Shown one piece after another: positions 17,236 to 24,440 of a DNA stretch of 61,198 nt. Source of the stretch: Lachnospiraceae bacterium (GTDB lineage Bacteria > Bacillota > Clostridia > Lachnospirales > Lachnospiraceae). Each line of letters opens with the position of its first letter. Position 1 is the stretch's first letter. The notes under the pieces were generated by a model. The model was not told where the DNA came from. It worked only from the letters and a program-made list of their open reading frames with translations, and made no database searches. The DNA lies in the NCBI GenBank assembly GCA_017557525.1, contig JAFYYN010000055.1, forward strand, positions 1 through 61,198, read 5' to 3'. Both the position numbers and the translations under genes were made by a program.

Positions 17236-19214
17236 CTTACCCCCTCCTCGCCTTCAGCAGTTTCATCAGGAACAATTCCGGCTTCCTCATTAGCAAACAT
17301 TTCACGATCTAAATCATCTATAACCCCATCCGCATTAATATCATCAAGGAAATCGACAACTCCATCGTTGTTAATGTCGTTTTCTATAAGTTCCCAAGCC
17401 CTGTTCTTTTCATCACGTTTTCCTGCTTCAACATCTCTCCTGTCAATCCTACCATCGTGATTGAAGTCGCCGTATTTGTCAAGATTATCTATCACACCAT
17501 CTTCATTTATATCGTCATTTAAATCAACTTTGCCATCATGGTTATTGTCAGCAAAAACATATTCCTGAAGTTCACAAGCCAAAGAAAATGATACTGTAGT
17601 ATAAGCTGGAATTGGTTCAGCTTCAGGGTCATCTCCTGGTAGTTCAGGTTTTGTAGTTCTTTCTTGAATTCCCGAAATATGTAAGGCTTTAATATACGGA
17701 ATTGTTTGAAACTGAAGAAGTGTCTTTGCAGCAGCTTCTTTGCTATCTACAACCAGATTCAAAATTGCCTGATCACCATTTACTGTGATAGAGCTAACTG
17801 TCATTGATGCCACAGCTTTTTCTTCTATTTCCTTAAGCAATTGATTCCACTGTTCTGTATTGCGATAAGTGCTATCATCCGCAAGAATCGCATTATTCAT
17901 TACTTCTTCAGCTTTATTGCTTTGCATTTCTAAATCTTCTATGCCACTATTTACAATTTCTTGTATCTGTACTTCAAGTTTCGCCTTATTACTTTCTTGA
18001 CTAGAAACTTTTCCTTTCCCTAAAATAAATAATCCGATTGCTCCAGCGACAGCCGCCATGACAACAACAGCTCCAACAAATACCATTTTATTGGCTTTTT
18101 CTGTTTTTGAAGCAACTACGAAAGTAAGTGTGCCTTCAGCTGCGCCAAGACAAGCCATCAGCTCTGAGGTATTAATGCCTGACTTATTAACCTGCGAACT
18201 AACTCTAACTTCCGGAAGCTGGTCGAGTATAACCACTTCTATTCCCGAAAATTCGTTTTCAAGGAAGGCTTTCAATCCCTTAATTCTTGCACCGCAACCT
18301 CCGATAAAAATATTGCTGAATTCTGCATTTTGATTTTTTGAATGATAATATTCCAAAACTCTAGAAAGATTTCCGAGAAGCTGCCTCATGCCTTCTGTAA
18401 CCATTTCTTTTGCGCTATGAAGCCTTTCAGCTGCTTCAGAATCTGGTTCACTTAGTTTTATGGCTGCAAAACTAGGAAAAACATATTCTTCCTCAGATAA
18501 TCGTTTTAAAGCATCCGCCCTCGTCATAATTTGGTCGGTCATCTCACTATCAAAGTATCCGCTCTGAATAAGCCGATCCGACAAAGCATAAGCTCCAAAA
18601 TTTATGTTTCTCTGTAATGCAAACTTTCTGTTTTCAAGAACAGTAAACAAAGTACTACGTTCATTAATTTGAAGATACATATCCATTTTTTTGTGATTTT
18701 CATTAGATAACCACTGATAAATAGCATTGCCATTATAGTCTATGCTAATAATATTAAGCCCTGCTAAAGATGCGAAAGTCTGATAATTTGATACTAGCTT
18801 CTGAGGTACAGCATAAACTATAATCTTGATCTGTTTTTTATCTTTGTCCATATCTAACACACGATGAACCATCGTATGTCCCGATGTGTCCATAGGAAAA
18901 TACTCGCTTTTCTGATTTTGGATAAAATCAGCAATCTGGTCATCCTTCATCTCGGGAATAGTCACTTCACGGCTCATCACTTTGTTGGATGCAAGAACAA
19001 ATACCACATTTTTGGTTCCAAATCCATGTATTTGTCTTTGAAACTCTTTTGCAAATGTTTCTACACCTTCAATAACACCATCACTAACTGTTTTTTCAGG
19101 TGTAGGGAAAATTATAGCCCTGTGGACTACCGGATCTTTTTTACCATAGTCTACCTCAATGACTCTGGTAACAATATCCGTGACTTCAACACTTAGTACT
19201 TTTGTTACAGCCAT
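17232..19214 (-). CDS. PilM-PilN fusion protein with C-terminal calcium-loop repeats
   Basis: A protein of about 660 residues starting at 19214, where TTGGAGGAATGTA precedes the ATG; upstream in-frame starts lack this. Residues ~1-350 are an actin-like PilM domain, including IFIGGCGARIKGL like the family's C-terminal nucleotide-binding GG motif. A single membrane helix lies at ~377-399, and a PilN-like domain with a coiled coil runs to ~550. The C-terminal ~105 residues, expected outside the membrane, hold five DxNxDGx(V/I)D motifs at about 556, 568, 583, 613 and 625, spaced much like dockerin or EF-hand calcium loops. PilM is normally a separate cytoplasmic protein that binds the N-terminal tail of PilN, so a fusion keeps their natural contact. 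The calcium tail is not part of standard PilN. Confidence 0.8.
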   Translation of the reverse strand: MAVTKVLSVEVTDIVTRVIEVDYGKKDPVVHRAIIFPTPEKTVSDGVIEGVETFAKEFQRQIHGFGTKNVVFVLASNKVMSREVTIPEMKDDQIADFIQNQKSEYFPMDTSGHTMVHRVLDMDKDKKQIKIIVYAVPQKLVSNYQTFASLAGLNIISIDYNGNAIYQWLSNENHKKMDMYLQINERSTLFTVLENRKFALQRNINFGAYALSDRLIQSGYFDSEMTDQIMTRADALKRLSEEEYVFPSFAAIKLSEPDSEAAERLHSAKEMVTEGMRQLLGNLSRVLEYYHSKNQNAEFSNIFIGGCGARIKGLKAFLENEFSGIEVVILDQLPEVRVSSQVNKSGINTSELMACLGAAEGTLTFVVASKTEKANKMVFVGAVVVMAAVAGAIGLFILGKGKVSSQESNKAKLEVQIQEIVNSGIEDLEMQSNKAEEVMNNAILADDSTYRNTEQWNQLLKEIEEKAVASMTVSSITVNGDQAILNLVVDSKEAAAKTLLQFQTIPYIKALHISGIQERTTKPELPGDDPEAEPIPAYTTVSFSLACELQEYVFADNNHDGKVDLNDDINEDGVIDNLDKYGDFNHDGRIDRRDVEAGKRDEKNRAWELIENDINNDGVVDFLDDINADGVIDDLDREMFANEEAGIVPDETAEGEEGVR

Positions 19215-19397
19215 TACATTCCTCCAAATCCCTTTATATACAAGGTTATTTTTCTGAGAATAGTTATAAACCTTTAGCCACAACTCTTCTCAGTATTTTT
19301 AGTGAATGCTTGGTAAAGCATTTATATCCATTCAACGCTAAACCATATACCCACACTTTAACATAAGAATTATACCACAAACATACATAAATGTATA
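19215..19397 (-). promoter_or_regulatory. Extended -10 promoter and structured leader of the pilM/N operon
   Basis: On the minus strand TGGTATAAT (hexamer 19369-19374) is a strong extended -10 with only a weak -35 at 19392-19397. The predicted leader to the pilM/N start is about 150 bases. It contains a 7-bp hairpin AATGCTT/AAGCATT, a TTTAGC/GCTAAA long-range pairing and a CTGAGAA/TTCTCAG stem whose loop contains the GCTAAA, so the two pairings could form a pseudoknot. This is riboswitch-like architecture. The remaining gap up to 19575 is poly-A/T rich and I see nothing else in it. Confidence 0.5.
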
Positions 19398-19575
19398 TAG
19401 ATTTCACAAATTTTTTATCAAAAAATCGTTTTTTTTTATTTGTTTCAGTTGCTAATCTTGTCTAATTTTTTCAAGTAAATCGTTATATTTTCAGTTTTTT
19501 TCTTTTTTTTTCTTTAATGTATATATTATGCATTTTTCTTATTTATCTGCTTGCATTAGCCAAGTCAAATAACAT

Positions 19576-20397
19576 TTAAGAGAAAAAACCTGCATACCAT
19601 TCTACTATATGTCTGCCAAACCAAAGAGAAGTAATTATACCCGCTGCCAAATATGGTCCCATAGCCAATTGCTTTCCTTCTCCCGATATCTTCATTCGAG
19701 CTATATGGATAATACTACCATATAAGCAACCAGTAAAAAAAGCAACTAGGCATAGTTTCCATCCAAGAAACAAGCCTGCTGCAGCCATTAATTTTACATC
19801 ACCTCCGCCTATCGCCTTTCCTTTCGAAAAGTAATAAATTGCAGTAAAAGGAATGCTAACGATAAAAAATCCAGCAACAAGGTCAGCCCAATTTCCATCA
19901 GAACCATATACTACTATATTAGCTATAAGATGCAATATGCCAAGTATAAGAATTATGATATTTGCGCCCAACGGGATTTCGAATGTTCTCCAATCAATCA
20001 CAGAGATAACCAGCAAGACAGAACATAATATAGCTGAGAGCAACATTGTAAAGAACCAATAAACAATCATGATGTTGTCCATACTTTTATCAATATCATT
20101 GACTAAAAAACCTTCTATTAAGAAACAAAGTACAGCAAAAACACCATTGATTAATTCAATAATTGGATACTGTTTGCTAATCTTTGCTTTACAATATCTG
20201 CATTTTCCACTTAAAAAAATATAACTGAATAATGGAAATAAATCATACCATGCTAACTGGTGTCCACATTTCATGCAATGAGATCTTTTTAAAACAATAG
20301 TTTCTTTAAGCGGTACACGTAAAATACAAACATTCAAAAAACTACCAATAATTATACCATACAAAAAAAGAAATATATAAAACACAATTGTAACCAT
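19576..20397 (-). CDS. Prepilin peptidase (type IV leader peptidase, PilD)
   Basis: An aspartic membrane protease of about 273 residues that cleaves and N-methylates the prepilins encoded nearby. The N-terminal cytoplasmic domain has two CxxC pairs (CMKCG near residue 40 and CRYC near 67) expected to bind zinc, as in bifunctional peptidase/methylases. Around eight membrane segments follow. Catalytic Asp residues are present in the DWRTFEIP region (after the third or fourth helix) and in GGGDVKLMAA, the GxGD motif. I choose the second of two adjacent ATG codons because GGAG is six bases upstream; the first is only three bases away. It sits between the pilin and pilM/N genes. Confidence 0.92.
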   Translation of the reverse strand: MVTIVFYIFLFLYGIIIGSFLNVCILRVPLKETIVLKRSHCMKCGHQLAWYDLFPLFSYIFLSGKCRYCKAKISKQYPIIELINGVFAVLCFLIEGFLVNDIDKSMDNIMIVYWFFTMLLSAILCSVLLVISVIDWRTFEIPLGANIIILILGILHLIANIVVYGSDGNWADLVAGFFIVSIPFTAIYYFSKGKAIGGGDVKLMAAAGLFLGWKLCLVAFFTGCLYGSIIHIARMKISGEGKQLAMGPYLAAGIITSLWFGRHIVEWYAGFFS

Positions 20398-20460
20398 CAT
20401 CAGCTCCAATATAAAAGTAGAAAAAACTAAATTAAAATAATGAATCGCTCCAACTTTTTT

Positions 20461-20967
20461 TCAATCTAATTCAATAGTATCACTAATTACCCCGGACATA
20501 GTGCTAAATGTATATCCTCCTTCATATACATGAACATCCAATATCACTTCATTTCCATCTGTTGGGGCTGATTTTATAACAAAAGCATCCTCAAATTCAT
20601 CAAAATCTGAAACTCCGCAAACTTCAAACAAGCTTTCCCAAAAGGCATCCATCGGAGGTTGACTGCCAACATAAGGTGTAATCCCTCCTAAAGAATTCTT
20701 TATATTATACGAATACGATATTCCCATTTCATCTTTTGTAAGAATAATTTCATAACCTCCATCTTTGACGCAATCAAATGCATTATTGTCAGTTATAGCC
20801 AATGAACACATTTTTTCAATATCTGCTTTTGTTTGAAGATCGCTGGCAATTCTAGAATTCTGGACCCATTTCATGACCTGTGGAGCTAATGCAACTGCGA
20901 CTATAGCCATTATAAGAACTACAACAATTAGTTCTACCAGAGAAAATCCTTTGTTATCATTTTTCAT
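20461..20967 (-). CDS. Second type IV major-pilin-like protein
   Basis: A 168-residue prepilin whose first ~40 residues are nearly identical to those of the major pilin 320 bases upstream (leader ending in NKG, mature FSLVELIVVVLIMAI, then APQVMKWVQNSR). The head domain is unrelated, acidic, and has three Cys residues. It probably arose by duplication followed by replacement or rapid divergence of the exposed head, and may be an alternative or minor subunit. It lies beyond the pilA terminator, so it is probably expressed at a lower level by readthrough or from a weak promoter not confidently seen. AAGGA precedes the start. Confidence 0.8.
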   Translation of the reverse strand: MKNDNKGFSLVELIVVVLIMAIVAVALAPQVMKWVQNSRIASDLQTKADIEKMCSLAITDNNAFDCVKDGGYEIILTKDEMGISYSYNIKNSLGGITPYVGSQPPMDAFWESLFEVCGVSDFDEFEDAFVIKSAPTDGNEVILDVHVYEGGYTFSTMSGVISDTIELD

Positions 20968-21080
20968 ATATTATTCCTTATAAAAATTTTAACATCAGCA
21001 AAATTTTATATATTCTTTACAAACAATATATATGTTGTTGAAAATATATATTTCGAGCAGAAAAAATATTGAAATACATA

Positions 21081-21155
21081 AAAAATCCTTTGAGGGCTGA
21101 TAAAGAATTTTTAACAATGATTAAAAAACTCTTTACCATTAGGGACTCAAAGGAT
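21081..21155 (-). terminator. Extended intrinsic terminator after the major pilin gene
   Basis: On the minus strand arms ATCCTTTGAG (21146-21155) and CTCAAAGGAT (21085-21094) close a long structure with an inner AAAGAGTTTTT/AAAAATTCTTT stem and are followed by six T. It lies about 135 bases after the pilA stop and should end most pilA transcripts before the second pilin gene. The rest of the 320-base gap (20968-21288) is AT-rich with no further gene. Confidence 0.8.
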
Positions 21156-21215
21156 AAAATAATTTAATTTTTGCACTACGTAACTACAAAAATTATTCAC
21201 GGCAAACTCACCGTA

Positions 21216-21254
21216 TTTTCTCTACCTGAGTCTCCCCGCTCAGGTAGAGAAAAA
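21216..21254 (-). promoter_or_regulatory. 15-bp hairpin in the pilA 3' untranslated region
   Basis: Perfect arms TTTTCTCTACCTGAG/CTCAGGTAGAGAAAA with an 8-base loop lie just after the pilA stop and upstream of the true terminator. There is no U-run after it on either strand, so it is unlikely to terminate transcription and would instead protect the abundant pilin mRNA from 3' exonucleases. A second small ACGG/CCGT hairpin follows at about 21199-21214. Confidence 0.65.
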
Positions 21255-21288
21255 ATGAAATAATAAATTATCATCAAATATAATCCTA

Positions 21289-21759
21289 TTAGTTTTCTGT
21301 AGCAGGATTGTAAGGAGCCCAGCTTCTCTCAACTGTTCCATCTTCCTTAACAGTAATAAAGTAACCACAAGTACCAGTTCCAGAACTAGGGCTCTTGCAA
21401 TCAAGAATAGCTGCTTTAACTTTAAGGGTTGTTGCCCAACCTGATCCAAGAGTCTCGGCCATCTGATCAGCCCAACCGGTAACTGATGATAAGCCATCTG
21501 TATAACCAGAATTAGTAGCTGTAGCAGAAATAGTAGCATTACCGCCCATATTTCTTACCCACTTCAGAACTGTTTCATTTCCCAAAGCAATATTAGCTGC
21601 TGAATAGATTGAATCATAGTTTGAAGCATCTGTTGACTTTCTTGAATTCTCAACCCACTTCATAACCTGAGGTGCAAGAGCTACAGCAATGATAGCCATA
21701 ATAAGAACTACTACGATAAGTTCTACCAGTGAAAAACCTTTGTTGTTCATTTTCTTCAT
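21289..21759 (-). CDS. Major type IV pilin (PilA)
   Basis: A 156-residue prepilin and the best candidate for the main pilus subunit. Leader MKKMNNKG is followed by FSLVELIVVVLIMAIIAVALAP with Glu(+5) and the family's helix-breaking Pro. The head has two Cys near the C-terminus (LDCKS and GTCGY), able to form a C-terminal disulfide loop, plus Thr/Ser-rich segments that may be glycosylated. It has a strong AAAAGGAGA ribosome binding site, a protective 3' hairpin and its own terminator, all in keeping with high expression. It is immediately downstream of pilC, from whose promoter it is probably transcribed. Confidence 0.92.
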   Translation of the reverse strand: MKKMNNKGFSLVELIVVVLIMAIIAVALAPQVMKWVENSRKSTDASNYDSIYSAANIALGNETVLKWVRNMGGNATISATATNSGYTDGLSSVTGWADQMAETLGSGWATTLKVKAAILDCKSPSSGTGTCGYFITVKEDGTVERSWAPYNPATEN

Positions 21760-21805
21760 AACATTTTCTCCTTTTGTAATTATAGAATATTGTTTTTATC
21801 TTAAA

Positions 21806-21843
21806 CCTAATAGTTTCGTTCCCTTGCCCCTCGAAACCATAGG
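21806..21843 (-). promoter_or_regulatory. Hairpin in the pilC-pilA intergenic region
   Basis: On the minus strand CCTA/TAGG and GTTTCG/CGAAAC pair around a purine-rich loop (AGGGGCAAGGGAA). It sits about 45 bases upstream of the pilA start. It could be a processing site that separates pilA mRNA from pilC, or a regulatory leader; no T-run follows. Confidence 0.45.
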
Positions 21844-21856
21844 GTCTAATTCAAAT

Positions 21857-23071
21857 TTATAACTTATTCAAATCACCATACATATTGATCATAGGTGAGT
21901 ACATTGCCATAACCATCCAACCTACAAGACCACCAAGTACCACGATAATAATGGGTTGCATCATCTCTGACATGGACTGAGTAGCAAGTTCTGCTTCTTC
22001 TTCATAATACTCTGCTACCTTATCGAGCATCGTCTCGATGTTACCGGTTTCCTCGCCGATTGCAATCATGTTCGGAACCAAAGTAGGATAAACTTTTGCT
22101 CTACGGATTGGTACTGAAAGATTTACACCTTGTTCCACTTCCTGCTTTGCTTTTATCAGTGCACGTTTAAATAGGATATTTTTCATAGCCTTAGCAGTTA
22201 TTTCAAGTGATTGAGAGATACCCATACCAGATGAAACTAAAGTACTCATTGTTCTTGCAAAGGAAGCGGATTGCGTTTTAATATTAACCTGTCCAATAAT
22301 CGGTATTTTAATTGCTATAGTGCCAAATACCTCTTTCCCTTTTTCCGTCTTGCCAAATAATCGAAGACTAACAACAGCCGCAACTACTATAATTATAAGT
22401 AACCACCATTTATTTATAAGGAAGTCTGCAAGTGCCATAACCGCCTTTGTCGAACCTGGCAGCTCAGAACCCATCCCGGCAAACATTTCAGCAAACTTAG
22501 GAACAACGGCAGTTGACATAACAATCAACACTACTAAGGCTACTGCAATGACTGCTATAGGATAAATCATAGCCTTTTTAATTATACCCGCCAACTTTGC
22601 ACTTTTTTCAAATTGGGTACCCATACGGCTTATAGCTTCTTCAAGTGAACCGGAAACTTCACCGGCTTCAACCATATTTACAAACATCTCAGGAAATACT
22701 TTCGGGTGTTTGCTCATAGAAACCGCTAATGTCTCGCCTTGTTGAACTGATTCAGAAGTTTTCCTAAGTGTCTTGACCAGTGTTTTATTCTGTGTCTGAT
22801 CAGCCAACATATTCAAAGCTTCAACAACCGTAACTCCCGCATTCAATATTGAAGTAAACTGTCTACAAAATACTGACAAGTCTCTTTTTGTAACTTTAGG
22901 ATCACCGCCTATATTAAAGTCCTTAGAAAAAATACTTTGACCTTTTACCGATATAGGAGTAAGACCGCTTGTTGTAAGTTGTAGCTTTACAGCTTCAACA
23001 TTTTTTGCTTCAATAGTTCCTTTTGTCTGATCACCATTTCTAGTGACCGCTACGTAAGTATACTGTGCCAC
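21857..23071 (-). CDS. Type IV pilus platform protein PilC (GspF family)
   Basis: A 404-residue inner-membrane platform protein that couples the PilB/PilT ATPases to pilin insertion and removal. It has two GspF domains (about residues 70-190 and 270-395), each with the conserved ArgGln-type start (FCRQFTSILNAGV and FARTMSTLVSSGM), and three membrane segments near residues 170-190, 215-235 and 375-395. Translation starts at a GTG with AAGGAG eight bases upstream. It has its own promoter and precedes pilA by 97 bases. Confidence 0.95.
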   Translation of the reverse strand: MAQYTYVAVTRNGDQTKGTIEAKNVEAVKLQLTTSGLTPISVKGQSIFSKDFNIGGDPKVTKRDLSVFCRQFTSILNAGVTVVEALNMLADQTQNKTLVKTLRKTSESVQQGETLAVSMSKHPKVFPEMFVNMVEAGEVSGSLEEAISRMGTQFEKSAKLAGIIKKAMIYPIAVIAVALVVLIVMSTAVVPKFAEMFAGMGSELPGSTKAVMALADFLINKWWLLIIIVVAAVVSLRLFGKTEKGKEVFGTIAIKIPIIGQVNIKTQSASFARTMSTLVSSGMGISQSLEITAKAMKNILFKRALIKAKQEVEQGVNLSVPIRRAKVYPTLVPNMIAIGEETGNIETMLDKVAEYYEEEAELATQSMSEMMQPIIIVVLGGLVGWMVMAMYSPMINMYGDLNKL

Positions 23072-23087
23072 GTTTTTTCTCCTTCGT

Positions 23088-23124
23088 GTGATTATAATAT
23101 ATCACATGTTTTTTAGTTTGTCAA
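23088..23124 (-). promoter_or_regulatory. Sigma-A-type promoter for pilC-pilA with palindromic operator
   Basis: TTGACA (minus strand, 23119-23124) and TATATT (23096-23101) are separated by 17 bases. An 18-base near-palindrome with GTGAT/ATCAC arms (23088-23105) overlaps the -10 box, where a repressor would block transcription. The start site would lie about 15-20 bases before the pilC GTG. This uncouples pilC and the pilins from pilB-pilT. Confidence 0.8.
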
Positions 23125-23239
23125 CACTTTTTTTAAAATTTGTTCATTTTTTGTTCATATTTTTATTCATAATTCACAAACCACTTTATATATGACTTGT
23201 GCATTATTACCAATACAATATGTATTAGTATTTCAGTTT

Positions 23240-24301
23240 TTAGAATGACAACCTCTGCCCCAACGTTCCTGCATCCTGCGCGAAACTTATTGCAGTCTCT
23301 CTGTCTATAAATCTTGCATTGTAAAGGTCAAGCAGGTCATCATCCAGAGTCTTCATGCCCATCTTACGTGATGTCTGCATTGTTCCGGCTATCTGGAAGG
23401 TCTTGTTCTCACGGATAAGGTTTCTGATAGCGGGTGTTGCTAGCATGACTTCGAATGCTGCTTTTCGTCCATTTCCGCCTATGATGGGACACAGTGCCTG
23501 GGAGATAACGCCTTCAAGCACCATGGCTAACTGGGACCTGATCTGTGTCTGCTGGTAAGGCGGGAATACGTCTATGATACGGTCTATGGTTGCTGCTGCT
23601 CCTATTGTATGCAGTGTACTAAATACCAAGTGACCGGTCTCTGCTGCGGTGATGGCTGTTGCTATTGTGTCCAGGTCACGCATCTCACCTACGAGGATTA
23701 CGTCAGGGTCTTCACGCAGTGCAGATGTAAGCGCCTGTGAGAAGCTCTTTGTATCAAGTCCTATTTCACGCTGGTTTACGATACATCTCTTATGGGGATG
23801 CAGGTACTCTATAGGGTCCTCCAGTGTGATTACGTGGTAAGGCGACCTGTCATTTATTACGTTTATTAAGCTAGCCAAAGTTGTAGATTTTCCTGATCCT
23901 GTAGGTCCGGTTACAAGTACCAGTCCTCTCTTTTTAAATGTCAGGTCTACTACGGCATTCGGTATACCTAACTGTGAAGGTGAAGGGATATCCATACCTA
24001 TGAGTCGGAGTACTGCTGCTACCGAGCCTCTCTGATGGAATACGTTTGCTCTGTAACGTCCCTCTCCCATGATGGCGTATGAGAAGTCGAGCTCGCCCTG
24101 CTCCTCAAATCTTTGTACCAGCTGCGGCGGTATTATGGAGTACCCAAGTTCCGCTGTATCCGCAGGGGTTAGTATTGAGCATCCTTCGATGTCTACCAGG
24201 TCACCGAATACTCTGACCTTGGGCGGTACGCCTACCGACAAATGTAAGTCGGATGCATGCATCTGGTTTGCTATTACGAGCATTTCGTTTATACTTAACA
24301 T
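23240..24301 (-). CDS. Pilus retraction ATPase PilT
   Basis: A 353-residue secretion ATPase of the PilT class, which powers pilus retraction, twitching and DNA uptake. Visible motifs: an N-terminal PAS-like domain (HASDLHLSVGVPPKVR), Walker A GPTGSGKST (~residue 130), an Asp box region (EDPIEYLH), Walker B with DVILVGEMRD, the His box GHLVFSTLHT, and a C-terminal region with TLDDDLLDLY. Length fits the family. It lies downstream of pilB; a 137-base spacer between them carries a repeat element. Its presence implies dynamic, retractable pili rather than static fibres or a pseudopilus. Confidence 0.95.
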   Translation of the reverse strand: MLSINEMLVIANQMHASDLHLSVGVPPKVRVFGDLVDIEGCSILTPADTAELGYSIIPPQLVQRFEEQGELDFSYAIMGEGRYRANVFHQRGSVAAVLRLIGMDIPSPSQLGIPNAVVDLTFKKRGLVLVTGPTGSGKSTTLASLINVINDRSPYHVITLEDPIEYLHPHKRCIVNQREIGLDTKSFSQALTSALREDPDVILVGEMRDLDTIATAITAAETGHLVFSTLHTIGAAATIDRIIDVFPPYQQTQIRSQLAMVLEGVISQALCPIIGGNGRKAAFEVMLATPAIRNLIRENKTFQIAGTMQTSRKMGMKTLDDDLLDLYNARFIDRETAISFAQDAGTLGQRLSF

Positions 24302-24330
24302 ATTCCCTCTCCTAATAAATTTGTAGTTTT

Positions 24331-24440
24331 ACACCTCATCCGCGACTGCATCGCATGTCATAAGGTATCTTCCCGCTACGCGGGCCCCTCCTTATGACGT
24401 ATTACCCCTCAGGGGAAGCCTTTATCTGGGGAAGCCTTTA
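24331..24440. repeat. Dispersed palindromic repeat, long variant, at the pilB stop codon
   Basis: On the minus strand it begins TAAAGGCTTCCCC, supplying the pilB TAA, repeats AAAGGCTTCCCC once more, then has paired segments (CCCGCGTAGCGGG; GTCATAAGG/CCTTATGAC) and ends GATGAGGTGT. Two shorter relatives are at 26223-26275 and 34340-34392. It occupies most of the pilB-pilT spacer. Confidence 0.8.

Noticed and set aside
11108-21856. c-di-GMP-I (GEMM) riboswitch among the pilus gene spacers
   Set aside because: I looked for the GGCAAA...GACGCAAAGCC core in the spacers and did not find it.
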